Under the pieces are notes generated by a model. The model ran no database searches, was not told the DNA's origin, and saw nothing but the letters and a program-made list of their open reading frames with translations. Made by a program: the position numbers and the translations under genes. DNA of 64,000 nt from Adenanthera pavonina (taxonomy: Eukaryota; Streptophyta; Magnoliopsida; Fabales; Fabaceae): contig JAIVEN010000002.1 in assembly GCA_026686845.1 (NCBI GenBank), positions 25,394,001-25,458,000 on the forward strand, written 5' to 3'. Of this stretch, positions 12,163-23,470 are shown piece by piece (the stretch's first letter is position 1; every line of letters begins with the position of its first letter).

Positions 12163-12433
12163 TTGTGCTTTCTCCAATTCTTAATATAAGATCATTTTAA
12201 TCAAATCACATGAATTAAGAATGAGAGTTAAAGTCAATTAACTATCTTGATTCTTCAAAAAATCAAGGTATTTTTTCAAAACCACTATTATTTAATCTCC
12301 TTTTCTTTTTTTTGGGATGAATTAAATATAAATAATTTTTAAAAATATGTAATAAATATTACTTCTTATTCTGAAAATAATCTTATATTTAAGATTAAGA
12401 TAAAAGAATATATATTTAGAATTAGATGGAGTA
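12163..12433. mobile_element. diverged Stowaway-like MITE
   Basis: Same internal order as the better-preserved copies at 14861-15127 and 20785-21058 (cttaatataagat, gaattaagaat, aaattaactatcttgat, ctccttttc, tgtaataaatattac, gatggagta), but the terminal CTCCCTC is decayed. Belongs to the Tc1/mariner-type MITE family with TA target duplications. Confidence 0.7.
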
Positions 12434-12682
12434 TCTTAATATATACAATGAATCAGGAAGGCGAAAGTATGACATGACCAAAACTTCCACGGTTTATGTA
12501 GATATGTGCAAGCGGGCACACACTCAAATATATTGTGGATAAATGATTAAGTGCCTGAAGTGGTTAAATGGCGTGGAGGAGGCGCTTAATCACGCATGTG
12601 AAGCTTAACGTGCGTTCCACAACGGTTGAACTACAAGAACCAAACTAAAAGTTGAGGTAAACTTTAGGAATTAAAATATCAT

Positions 12683-13065
12683 GGGCTTGTTTGAATTTAT
12701 CCTCTATTTTAATATTCTCAAAATAGTTTTATAAAAGTATTTTTTAGAATAAGTTTTGGAAATAAGAAAATAAAAAAAAATTTATTTAAATAATTATTAT
12801 TAAAATCATAACTAATAAGTGTTAAATGAATTGTTGAAAATTTATTAATTTATTATTAATGATGTGGGTGTTCTCTACTTTTTTTTGTGTTTTTCAAAAT
12901 ATAAAATATATAACACTTTAAAAATATTCTAATTTTTTTATTTTTTTTATTTTTTTATTTTTCATAATATTTTATAAAAAATGAGTTTATCAAATAAGTT
13001 ATTTTTTTATTTTTTTATTTTTAAAAACAGAAAACTATTACGGAAAATAACAATAAAATAGGCCC
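12683..13065. mobile_element. TIR element, family 'GGGCYTGTTTG'
   Basis: Starts GGGCTTGTTTGAATTT and ends AAAATAGGCCC; the ends are inverted repeats. It shares length and internal order with 31333-31686 and 47162-47538 (caaaatagttttataaaa, gttttggaaataagaaaa, cataactaataagtg). Non-coding. The superfamily is not certain: ends of this type occur in Tourist- and hAT-like MITEs, and no clear target duplication is seen. Confidence 0.65.
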
Positions 13066-14860
13066 TACTTTTCCCATAAAAATGTCTATGATAATGTGAT
13101 GGCATTGCTAGTAGAAGGAAAAGAAGACAGGGAGGAACTTGTGAAGAAACACAAAAATGTGCTAGTCATCGTCGGCCATTAAAATTTTTTTTTAAATAAA
13201 AAGGCAAGTTTCACAATTTGAGAAGAAAGAAATCACATACCTAATTTGTGTAAGTCCCACGTGTCCCTTGTTAGCTTTTAGGGATGATCTGCACACTTCA
13301 GGAGCTTCATTAAAATATGGAAATCCACACTTGATAAGTTCTGAGCAAGTTTAGCTATACTATTCGTATATTATAGAGCTTCTCTATAATTATGCTTGAA
13401 AGTAATGTCCCATTCCTCCCATAAAAGGTCTCTTATGTTTTTAATTATGTCCTTAATGGGGTTGTGAGTATGTTGTATAGTCCTTAAGGATCAATTGAGT
13501 ATGAAAAAGCTTTATTCTATTTAAATATTTTTTTTTAGATTCCAGGTCTATTATACTTTAACTATTCCACAATTACACAAATATTCTTTACCGAAATTGG
13601 GTAAGTTTCTTTTTTCTTTCTAAAAATATATTTATACAAAATTGTGAAATAAAAAAGGGCAGATTCCATTTTGTTCAGTTATAATGAATATAAAAATTAG
13701 AGGATTTTTTCTTAAGGATTTTTCTTCTTTGTATTCGATTGAAAATTATGAGTATTCATTATTATGTAATGATAGAGAATGTATTATTAACATTTTTTTA
13801 TCCAATGTATGACTAACATGTTGCAGAAAACAACTTCACTTATTTTAACTTGAATTTCATTAAGTTTTTTAATTAAAATATGACAAGGATAAAATTTCTA
13901 ATGATAATATATAATAAATTTCATAAAAAAAAGGATAATATATAATAAAAATATATCTGTAATTAATTTATAATTATTAAAAAGTATTTATTTTAATTAA
14001 AACATTTGATAAATGTAATAAATTGTAACTAAATTTAATTTAATATGAGATTGAGAGCATTATAGTAACACAAATTCTAATATGAAACAATTAATATTCT
14101 TCAAAGGTGTTGTTTTTGACAAGTTTAAAGGTAATGATAGAATTCAAGACAAACAAATTGGCAAAAAGGTTTTTCTTTTTTTTGAAAAAAGTGATGATAG
14201 AAATGGTAATAATAAGAAAATTGTCACACTAACTTGTAATATAAAAGTTGAATGAGATGTGAATAGGAATTAGATTTAAAAAATAAATAAATTCCGGGTC
14301 CAATATGTGTGAGCAGTTCATGGCTCTTTTAAGTGTTTTAAGTGATAAAACCCAGCAACGCTAATTTTAGTGAATATGAGTTCAATACTTGTCTTTGATA
14401 CAACATGCCTTTTTCTTTTTTTTTTTTTAATATTTTCTTGGAGCATACAATATCCTAAACCTATTCCACTTTAATTACAAGATTTATTAAGATCTAAATT
14501 AATTTAAATCGAGTCAAATATAATCACAAATAACAATAAAACTTTACCACCTAATATTTAACATTACTGTATACCTTTTTGAATAGACAGGGTGGAGCAT
14601 AAACATGCATGAAGGTCTTCTTGATGCATCAAATCTCATCCTCTAATGAACTCTCGACATGTAAACCTTTCCCTGTTTGAATGGTGATATCAATAAAAAA
14701 ATAATTAGAATGGCGATATAAAAAGTCACTTTGATAATGGATGAAATGAAAAGGTTATAATGGAATGGAGTGAAGTTTTTGTTTTTATTTTTATTTTGGT
14801 AAAAAAAAAAAAGGAGTGAAGTTTTGTAGAAGCAACTAACATTCTCATTTCTAAAAATAT

Positions 14861-15127
14861 TACTCCCTCTGATCCTTAATATAAGATATTTTTAACCAAA
14901 TCACGCGAATTAAGAATTATAATTAAAACTAATTAACTATCTCGATTTTTCCAAAAATTTCAATATTTTTCCAAAACTACCCTTATTTAATTTCTCTCTT
15001 TCTCTTTGGATATATTAAATAGGAAAATTTTTCTAAAAATGTATAATAAATACTACCTCGTATATTGTAAAGGGTCTCATATTTAGGATTAGGGTAAAAG
15101 ATCCTATATATAGGACCGGAGGTAGTA
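14861..15127. mobile_element. Stowaway-like MITE
   Basis: Begins TACTCCCTCTGATCC and ends GGACCGGAGGTAGTA, giving imperfect terminal inverted repeats of about 15 bases and a TA target duplication. Close relative at 20785-21058. Absent from the matching place in duplication copy 2 (near 35312). Confidence 0.85.
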
Positions 15128-15302
15128 TAAAATAAATAAAATGAATTATAATATTTTAATCAATATTGTAGAGTTAAGACAATTTTAATATTATGATATT
15201 AATTTCAAGTCTTATGCCTCCCAATTAGATAGAAAAATTAGATTTATGATAGTTAAAGATGGTTTGATACATTTCATTTTCTTTTAAAAATTTTTTCAAG
15301 AG

Positions 15303-17101
15303 CTCGTTTCATTTTATTTTATTAAAAAAAATCCCAAAATAACCTGAATACTATTTTTCTAAAAAAATACTTAGGAAAAACATAGCTGTCCTTGAGTTTT
15401 CAAATTTTTTAATATCAAATGTCCTATAAAAATCATGCAAACAGAAATTCTAAATTTTCTCTTGCTTATAAGGGGGGAGTGGAAAAAGACAAATTCCAAC
15501 GGTTGAATTCCTAATCCCTTAGCGTTCACCTCTAAATCACACGAATTAGAAAGGACAATACTAACGGGGGACATCCACAACTTTGCTTTAGGATTGAGCT
15601 GGTAATAATTGTTAGGTTTGATACGTCAGATAATTTAACTTGATAAGATAAGTTGATTAGATTTTAAAAAAGAAAGCCCGAATAGAAAATAAATTTTTTA
15701 TTCAAATTTTAAAATAGTAAAAACCCATGAATTTCGTTTGGTTCAATTTTAAACCTTTAAAACATAAACCAAACCTAACTAAACTTCATATGTATTATTT
15801 TATTAATTATTTTTTCATGGGTTATGAGCCATTTTAGTTTGGATGTAAAAATGTTATCTTCAAAATTACCAAATCCGTAGTTTTAATATTTTATCCTTAA
15901 TTTGAATATATTTTAATTTTAAAAATATAATAAATAAAATATAAACACAAACTATAATCTCGATACAAAATAAAGAAAAAATTATAGTAAAAGATATAAA
16001 TTTAATAAAAATAATTATTAACATGAGAATACCATTTTTATTTTTAAAATATTAGAATTTAAAAATATTAGTTATCTTTTTAAACAAATTGTCAAATATT
16101 AAAAGATCATAAAACAATAAAAATTTAAAAAATTCTTAGTAATATAAAAAAAATTTACACTTGATACAAATTGGCAAAAAAACTGAACCAAATTGACCAC
16201 GTAATAAAATCAAATAGGTCCCAATTTTATAAAAAAAGATGTAGTTTGGTTTGACTCAGTTTTAGATAAAATCAAACTAAATCAAACCTTTGATCACCTT
16301 GTGGTGGATAATCCCAGCATCTCCAGATAGACAGCTGGTAATATATATAATAATAGAATAATAGAAATATATATAATTATCTAATATCTAAAATATAAAA
16401 TTTTATACTAATTTTACTAATAAAAATGAAAATAATAAAAAATATTTATTAGAATCTTTCTATTTTTTCTTATATTTTATTAAGATTTAAATATTAAAAT
16501 GAATTAACAAATAAAAAAATTAATAATCATAAAGAATTCGAAAATGAATCCAATTCAAAAAAATCAAATTCATTTTCATTTTTGAATTGGATTAATTATT
16601 ATTAATATTAATAAATAATAATAAAAAAAAGGGATTTGATTTCAATCTGGAATTAGATACAGCACTATTTTTGTGGCTGAAAAGGATAATGCATTAACTC
16701 ACTTAGTTTGAGCTACCAATGAAAAGAAAATTTTATCCCAATCAGTTAATGTTCTCTACACGTTGAAGGTTGTAGTTGGAAGACAAGCGATGCCTAATTA
16801 GTTGTTTGATTTGGACTAATATTGGTTGAATTGAATGGGAGAGTATCTACCTCTTGAAATGTTTGTGAATATTAAGTAATGAAAGAAATATTTTATTGAA
16901 AGGGATAATCTCATTTGAAACTGATAATATTTGAACTTAATATAATATATATCCAATATCAAATAGCTGTATTAAATAAAATTTAATTGTTGATGGAGCT
17001 TAAACTCAGTTTCCCAATTACTTGCTTCATTCTGGTCAAAAAAACAAAAAAATTATATATGATTCATATCCTTCTTTGCTTTGTTTTATCCCCCTGCAAT
17101 T
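15303..17101. repeat. tandem duplication, copy A
   Basis: Copy A and copy B (17102-19461) share the same order of landmarks: attttattttat...aatcccaaaa, ccgtccttgag, cctataaaaatcatgcaaac, acgaat..ggaaggacaat, acatttttgtgg, gatgcctaattagttgt, tgaaagggataatctcattt, cttgcttcattctgg and ccctgcaattg. The first 300 bp are also found at 35455-35750. Copy A has its own 330-bp AT-rich insertion (16331-16660). A weak minus-strand reading frame in the first 300 bp occurs in all three copies but is not open in each, so I do not call a gene. Confidence 0.85.
16331..16660. mobile_element. AT-rich insertion with hairpin, in copy A only
   Basis: Copy B joins cagct directly to gatggagatacaacac, whereas copy A has about 330 extra bases. 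The insert is almost all A and T and contains a perfect 15-bp inverted repeat (aatccaattcaaaaa at 16547-16561 and its complement at 16579-16593). Likely a foldback or MITE-like insertion; ends not resolved. Confidence 0.45.
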
Positions 17102-18205
17102 GCTCATTTTATTTTATAAAAAAAAATCCCAAAATAATATAAATGCTATTTTTTAAAAAGTACTTAGGAAAAAAATAACCGTCCTTGAGTTTTTAAATTT
17201 TTTAGTATCAAATCTCCTATAAAAATCATGCAAACAGAAATTCTAAATTTTGTCTTTGTTTATGAAGGGGGAGTGGAAAAAAGACAAATTTGAACTGTTG
17301 AATTCCTAATCCCATAGCGTTCATCTCTCGATCACACGAATCAGGAAGGACAATGCCAACACGGGACATCCACACCTTTGATGCATGATAGAGCTAGCAA
17401 TACAAAAAAAGTGTAATGAGTTTAACCTGATAAAATGGGTAAATTAAACCTTAAAAATGGAAGTACAAATAGAAATCGAACATTTTAGTTTGATTTTTAA
17501 AATAGTAAAATCTCATATATTTGGTTTGATTCAATTTTGAGCCTTTACAACTTGAACCAAAGGACACCAAATTTGATATTTATTATTTTATTAATTATTT
17601 TTTCATGGGATATGAGTCTTTTTATTTTGGATATGGAAATATTATTTTTCAAAATTACCAAATCCATAGTTATAACGTTTTATCCTTAATTTGAATATAT
17701 TTTAATTTTATAAATATAAAAAATAAAATATAAACATAAACTATAAGCTGCATACAAAATAAAGAAAAAATTATATTAAAGGATATAGATTTAATAAAAA
17801 TAATTATTAACATGAGAATACCATTTTTATTTTTAAAATATTACAATTTAGAAATATTAGTTAGCTTTTCAAACAAATTGTCGAAAATTAAAAGATCATA
17901 AAATAATAAAGATTTAAAAAAATTCTTTATAATATAAAAAAAATTTATGGTTGATCCAAACTGAAAAAAAAATAACTGAACCAAATTGACCACATAATAA
18001 AATTGAATAAGTCTCAATTTTATAAATTTCAATATAATTTGATTTGATTTAATTTTAGATAAAATTAAACTAAATTAGTACTTTGAAGAAGTTGTGGTAG
18101 ACAATACATGCATCTCCAGACAGCTGATGGAGATACAACACTATTTTTGTGGCCAAAAAAGACAATGCAATAACTCACATAGTTTGAGCCACCAATGAAA
18201 TCATA

Positions 18206-18473
18206 TACTTCCTCCGGTCCCATTTATAAGATGTTATTTTGAAAATTTGCTTGGTCCTATTTATAAGGTGTTGTGTTATTTTTTTATTTGAATTTTCTTC
18301 TTTAATCTTCATTTAATAACTTTTTTTGTCTCGTAAATTATTCCAATTTTTAATTTGTAGGGATAAAATTGGAAGTTTATACTATTTTTTTCATAAATTT
18401 AAGAGTATAATTATGTCTTCTTAATACCCGTACAATAAAAAATAACATCTTATAAATAGGACCGGAGGGAGTA
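18206..18473. mobile_element. Stowaway-like MITE
   Basis: TACTTCCTCCGGTCCCATTT at one end and AATAGGACCGGAGGGAGTA at the other form long terminal inverted repeats with TA duplication. Tandem copy A lacks it. A decayed relative is at 20003-20228. Confidence 0.88.
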
Positions 18474-18759
18474 GTACTGTACTAAGATTATTTGAATTTT
18501 ATCAGGATCAGTTAATGTTCTCAGGTCTCAACTCATTGAAGGTTGCGGTCGGAAGACACGCGATGCCTAATTAGTTGTCTGATTTGGCCTAGTATTGGTA
18601 AAATTGAATGGGAGAATATCTACCTCTTGAATATGGTTGTGAATATGAAGTAATGAAAGAAATATTTTATTGAAAGGGATAATCTCATTTGAAACTGGTA
18701 ATATTTGAACTTAATATAATAAATATCCAATATCAACTAGCTGTATTAAATAAAACTTA

Positions 18760-19341
18760 GGGCCCGTTTGGTTTTCAGTTGGTTAAGAATGAGTTTTGAT
18801 AGAATTGATTTTGTAACGTAGTTATGATAAAAATTGGTTTTGGACTAACGTGTTTATGTTTAGATGATTTATTTGAAAATTGGTTTTGACAAAACTCATA
18901 ATTTTTCTCTAAATTTAACTTAAATTCCATCCCATGATTAATTTAATTTACTTGGCTTAAAATTTAATCTGTAATTATTTAATTGAGAATATAATATATC
19001 TAATATAACATTTTTTTACAGGTCATGATCTATGAAAATTAAAATTTTGAAGGAACATTTTAGTCAATAGATAGGAGGAATTTTATGAAAATTTTATTTT
19101 CCTAATTTTTTATTTTTTCTCATTTTTATTGGTTCATTTTTATCTGACTTTAAAATAAATACAGACAAGAATGGAGAAGGAGAACGGAGAAGCAAGTCTA
19201 CTACTGCTTATCCTTAAACCACGTTTTGGCTGGAAAATGATTATCTAACGGGAAATGAAAAAAGTGCCAAATATCATAAAAAATAAAGCAAACCACGTTT
19301 AGGGCCAAAACGTGATTTCAGTAGTGAAACCAAACAGGCCC
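18760..19341. mobile_element. PIF/Harbinger (Tourist)-like MITE
   Basis: Ends GGGCCCGTTTGGTTTTC and GTGAAACCAAACAGGCCC are inverted repeats. The flanks are TTA at 18757-18759 and at 19342-19344, and tandem copy A keeps the empty site with a single TTA (16985 region, aaatttaattgttgatgg). A 3-bp TTA/TAA duplication is the mark of PIF/Harbinger elements. Non-coding, 582 bp; two accacgttt/aaaacgtg blocks lie near the right end. Confidence 0.88.
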
Positions 19342-19461
19342 TTAGTTGTTGATGGTGCTCAAACGGAGTTTCCTAATTACTTGCTTCATTCTGGTAAAAA
19401 AAAATATATATGCTTCATATTCTGCTTTGCTTTGTTAATTTTATCCCTCCTGCAATTGCCC

Positions 19462-20348
19462 ATTTTTGTTGTAATTTTCTTTGGGCTTTACGCCCCTTCA
19501 TTTTCCAGGGAAAAGATAATCCATGTGAACGCACTTTCAATTTATTCCATATGTATTGAATTGAAATCAAATAAAAAGAATGAAGCATGACAATTATTCT
19601 TAAAATATTAAACAGTGCTTGAGCAGGGCGTATTTTCTGAAGTAGATTCCAAAAACATCAAGTAGATAACGTTCAAATTTTTAGGAAGCTGACTCATACT
19701 GAGAAGCACTGACAAGAATTTATGTTTTTGATTTTTAAGATTTTTCATTTTAATTCTTAAATTATATTTACATCATTTTCCCTTAATTTTTTTTTTGTAC
19801 CCAATGCTTGATTTGAGCCGTCATAGCAGTTGAGCCATTAATGGATTGCTATTTCGTTGCGTATGAAATGACATCATCTCATGACCCAAGCATCTTGGGA
19901 CACGTGGAGACACAACACTAACTATGAGAGGCTTACATCCTAATTTTCTCAGAAACAAATAAGAGGCATTATCTTCTGGCCATTAAAGAAACATGTATGA
20001 TATATTTCCTCTTATCTCAAAATATTATCTTAAAAATTTATTTATTTTTAGTATTATATTATTTTTTTATTTAATAATTTTTTTATTTAATAAATTATTT
20101 TATTTTTTAATCAATAAAAATAAGATTAAAAAATTATATTATTTTTTATAAATTTGAGAGCATAATTATATCTCTTTAATATCTATACATTGAAAAATAA
20201 TATTTTATAAATGAGACCGGACAGAGTACTTCCTATCTCTAAATATGTGACTGTTGGGATTTCTTATAATATTTATTATTTTAGAATTTCAATAAATTAT
20301 TAATTATCTGTTTCATTGTTTTATCACTTATTAATATGCTCTAGTTCT
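19462..20348. other. upstream region of the ankyrin gene
   Basis: No gene recognised. It contains a decayed Stowaway-like MITE (20003-20228) and, at 19901-19906, a CACGTG G-box within gacacgtgg, about 450 bp before the proposed TATA box. G-box/ABRE motifs can mediate abscisic acid or stress responses in plants, but a single hexamer is weak evidence. Confidence 0.45.
20003..20228. mobile_element. decayed Stowaway-like MITE
   Basis: Starts TATTTCCTCTTATCTC and ends GAGACCGGACAGAGTA; internal text (aaatttgagagcataattat, aataatattttataaatg) matches the copy at 18206-18473. Confidence 0.7.
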
Positions 20349-20355
20349 TATATAG
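20349..20355 (+). promoter_or_regulatory. TATA box of the ankyrin gene (proposed)
   Basis: TATATAG lies 99 bases before the proposed start codon at 20454, followed by a purine-rich, locally GC-richer leader that resembles a 5' untranslated region. No transcript evidence is available. Confidence 0.45.
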
Positions 20356-20453
20356 AGCGAAGGTGAGATTCTAGTCACTACGGGAAGAAAAGCTGTGAGA
20401 GTGGAACCAAAGAGGCAAAGGCAGAAGCAAAGGCAGAGTTGAAGGTTCGACAA

Positions 20454-20478
20454 ATGGAATCGCAGAGGCCAAACATCA
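20454..20478 (+). CDS. ankyrin gene exon 1 (proposed)
   Basis: ATG followed by seven codons (MESQRPNI) and one base, ending at a good donor (A|GTAAGTG). Its phase 1 end fits the acceptor at 21802. The intron that follows contains a MITE and a LINE scrap. An alternative is that translation starts at the in-frame ATG at 21834 or 21867 in the next exon. Confidence 0.45.
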
Positions 20479-20784
20479 GTAAGTGACCAACTGTGTCCCA
20501 TTGAGAGCTTCAATCTTTTATAATCCTTTTACACTGCTTTGATTGTTTTTTGTTTTTTTTTTCATCGATAAGTAACATTACAATTCTATTCATCAGCCAT
20601 TTTTCCAAATTGACATCCTGGAATTTATATTATAATAGATTCACCACACTAGGTTTGTTTGAATGTGCCAATACTGCTCAACCCAGCTTAGCCTGCGAAA
20701 TTTTTCAATCTAAATCGTGGTTGTCTTTCAATTGTATAGATTTCTTCAAACATTGCTCTCTTGAAAAATTTATTTCTTAATAAC

Positions 20785-21058
20785 TACTCCCTCTGATTCT
20801 TAATATAAGATACTTTTAATTTTAACTGAATCACGCAGATTAAGAATTGGAATTAAAACTAATTAACCACCTCGATTTCTCCAAAAATTTGAACATTTTT
20901 CCAAAATTACCCTTATTTAATTTCTTTCTCTTTCTCTTTGGATACATTAAATAGGGGCATTTTTTAGAAATGTATAATAAATACTACCTCGTATATTGTA
21001 AAGAATTTTATATTTATGACTGGGATAAAGGATCCTATATATAGGACCGGAGCGAGTA
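20785..21058. mobile_element. Stowaway-like MITE in intron 1
   Basis: TACTCCCTCTGATTC and TAGGACCGGAGCGAGTA are its ends, with TA duplications. Nearly the same internal sequence as 14861-15127 (ctaattaaccacctcgattt, tactacctcgtatattgtaa). Confidence 0.85.
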
Positions 21059-21109
21059 TTTATTACTAAGTTTTTATTCTTGAGGGCTAGTCAGCATAAC
21101 ATAATTACA

Positions 21110-21334
21110 TCAGCAGGGATCAAACAATCTTCTATCTCTATCTCTATCTCTATCTCTAATGAAAATATCAAGACATCCATTAGAAACTGAAAAGAACAAC
21201 ATCTCCATATCAAAGCTTAAGTCAAACTCACGTCTTGCCATCCAATCTGCACACGGCTGAATAGATTCTCTGCTAGTGTGTTCAAGAGAAGCTGCCCACT
21301 CCTTTTTAAGCAAATCCCTGGTTTGTTCAAACAT
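21110..21334 (-). pseudogene. LINE RNase H fragment with hexamer repeat
   Basis: The minus strand reads KEWAASLEHTSRESIQPCADWMARRE, matching the C-terminal HxxREaNxxADwLA signature of plant LINE RNase H domains, then SNGCLDIFI. The end is a (GATAGA)n run (21131-21159) that reads as RDRDRDR. No other part of the element is present. It lies in intron 1 of the ankyrin gene, opposite strand. Confidence 0.55.
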
Positions 21335-21801
21335 TTATAAGAGTAGCTATATATTTTATTTTGTAAATTCAAGAAGATTTCAGTAAAAATAAAATAACCG
21401 TAGGGCATGCGTATATGTTTTTATTATTAAAAAGGTTTGGTCATTTTCCAAATTTTCTTTAAAAAAAGTTTTTTATCATAGATTAGGAGCATCTCCATTA
21501 ATATTAATAGTAAGCATTAATTTCCTTGAGATACATAGGGCAAAAGGTAGACCCTCCTAACTAGGTTTAGCTATTTTCCAAAACAAAAAAAATGTTTTAT
21601 AATTAAATCATGTATCTTTCACGGGATGACAAATTAATTTACCTTATTTAATTTGACCATATATATAGTTAAATAAAAAGAATAGTATTATAATAAAAAA
21701 TATTATTGAAGAAAACTAATTATTTTATTTTGAATAAGATTAAAATAATATTTTTCAGAAATATATTAGTTTAAATGATATTTATAATTTATCTGTTTGA
21801 G

Positions 21802-21915
21802 GAGAAGATGGAGCAATTTGGCATCTACCTGAAATGAGAAAAAACAGATCTGAAGCCGTGCTCGAGATGGAGATCAGTAAATTTATCCCACTCGATGGTA
21901 ATGGAAATGATAGAG
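21802..21915 (+). CDS. ankyrin gene exon 2
   Basis: Acceptor tttatctgtttgag before 21802 (two further in-frame AGs at 21804 and 21807), donor G|GTATTT after 21915. The 38 codons include EDGAIWHLPEM and EMEISKFIPLDGNGN; no stop in the chosen frame, and the phase fits both neighbours. Confidence 0.6.
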
Positions 21916-22028
21916 GTATTTCATTCCTTTGCTCGGCCATTATACTATTAGATGAATCAATATTTTTATCTTACGTACTTGATGATTGAGATTTAAACGC
22001 TGATTTCAAGTAAACATTTACATGCCAG

Positions 22029-22085
22029 AAGATATTCGATGGTGCGTCTACTTCCCATTGTCTAGTGAGCCACCTAAAGCTAAGG
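22029..22085 (+). CDS. ankyrin gene possible cassette exon
   Basis: 57 bases, phase 1 at both ends, with acceptor atgccag and donor AAGG|GTATGC. It reads EDIRWCVYFPLSSEPPKAK, a diverged echo of SSEDVFSLPSEPSAV at the start of the next exon, and the preceding intron text (agatttaaacgctgatttcaag) echoes that before 22343. It looks like a small tandem exon duplication that can be kept or skipped without changing frame. It may equally be a dead copy. Confidence 0.45.
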
Positions 22086-22342
22086 GTATGCAAAAAATTC
22101 CATCATTGACATTAATTGACATGGATCCCTAAAATAACTTCACCAAAGTGAGAAGAGATGTAACTATAAAATGTTAGGCTCTACTGAGACCTATCATTCT
22201 GTGCCTCTCTCTTCTCCATAAAGTTACTGTAGGAGATTCATGTTATCATTCATGCTATGCCATTATAAAAAATGAAAGAATACTTAATATACATGAATGA
22301 GACTTAAACACTGATTCAAGTAACATGCCATAATGTTTTCAG

Positions 22343-23204
22343 GGAGCTCCGAGGATGTGTTTTCACTGCCAAGCGAACCATCTGCAGTAACAGTTGTAAT
22401 TGAGCGACGCCCTGAACCCGAAGTTCCAAAAGGACAAGCAGAATTTGAAAATGAGGAAATTGAGAAAGCTAGCCCGATGGACCAGAAAGCCTCACAAAAG
22501 ATTGAACTTTCATCAGGTTCGAAGCACAAGTTAACTGAACAAGAACATTCCCCTGGGAAGGATTTGGATTTGCTAACAGATGCTATTCTTTCAATGAATG
22601 CCAATCGTTCGGGTTCAAATAGAGGTTTCATTTTACCTGATAATGAGAAGCAACACACTCCTCCACGAAATACTGTATTGTACTTGGCAGCTAGCGTTGG
22701 AAATAATGCAATGGTCATAGCGTGCCCATGTCAGAAATTTAAGAAGACAAGCATGACAATGGACCTTGAAATGCAAAGAGAGAGAACCTTGTTTGAACCT
22801 TCACCAAGTTTGGAGTACATGGAGCAAGACCATGGACCCAACAAGGATCCAAATTTGGTAACAGCAGCATGTGTTTCAGAAAATGCCAGCGTCTCTTGTT
22901 CAGGAAGAGAGGTCATTTCACGTGATGATGCCATTTATATGCAACGCACCCCTCTAAGCAATACTGTCCTGCACTTGGCAGCTACCTATGAAAATGGAGA
23001 GATGGTAGATAAGGTAGCTCAACATGCTCCCCGCCTTTTCACTGCCACTAACAACAACTATGATACCGCACTGCATGTTGCTGCAAGAGCAGGGCATGAC
23101 TCTACCATTCATCGGCTCTTGAATTCCTTCTTGGACTTTGTGAGACATGAAACAAAGGGTCATAGTCATCAGTCCATTTTGGAAATGTTGTTCATGGTAT
23201 CATT
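22343..23204 (+). CDS. ankyrin gene exon 4, part before the transposon
   Basis: Acceptor atgttttcag. Encodes a charged region and two related units of about 80 residues: one with SPGKDLDLLTDA ... NTVLYLAAS and one with GPNKDPNLVTAA ... NTVLHLAAT. The second runs into clear ankyrin repeats (NTVLHLAATYENGEMV, YDTALHVAARAGHDSTIHRL). The first unit's ankyrin motif is degenerate. The exon is cut at TCATT (23200-23204), the target of the copia element; beyond it the frame reads into the LTR and stops at 23215-23217. Confidence 0.88.
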
Positions 23205-23458
23205 TAAAGTATTTTAATGGCTTATCTTTTATTGATCTCAAGACTGAACTATATATACAACGTGTGAGCTATCAGTTAGGCTATCAGTTAAGATTTACAA
23301 TGGATTTGATAAAGATTCTATGAGCTATCGAATATAAACTAATAGAGAGAGATAAGATGCTGATATCACGATTCAGTTATGTACGTAGCCTCCATGCATA
23401 ACATCCAAGCCCGTATATTTGTTAGGCCCATTAATATTGTCAATGTAGATGTCCATTA
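23205..23458 (-). repeat. 3' LTR of the exonic copia element
   Basis: Taken with the 5-bp duplication TCATT, the LTR on the minus strand starts TAATGGACATC and ends ATACTTTA, so the ends are TA...TA, not TG...CA. Contains gctatcagtta twice in tandem. Confidence 0.93.
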
Positions 23459-23470
23459 CTCCCCCTCAAG
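23459..23470 (-). other. polypurine tract
   Basis: CTTGAGGGGGAG on the minus strand directly before the 3' LTR, the usual primer for plus-strand DNA synthesis. Confidence 0.85.

Larger units (their letters stand above)
12620..15595. repeat. dispersed duplication, copy 1
   Basis: Aligns by eye, in the same order, with 31270-35750. Shared landmarks include gttgaactacaagaaccaaa (12627; 31278), the TIR element at 12683 and 31333, cacttgataagttc/cacttgatatgcacc, tccacaattacacaaatatt (13567; 32152), aaacatgcatgaaggtcttc (14602; 35131) and ggacatccacaa (15569; 35732). Copy 2 carries an extra 1.8-kb LTR insertion; copy 1 carries a MITE at 14861-15127. Roughly 80-90 percent identity outside indels. 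No gene is seen within it. Confidence 0.85.
17102..19461. repeat. tandem duplication, copy B
   Basis: Second copy of the unit described for 15303-17101. It is longer because of two later insertions, a Stowaway-like MITE (18206-18473) and a PIF/Harbinger-like MITE (18760-19341). No gene recognised in it. Confidence 0.85.
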
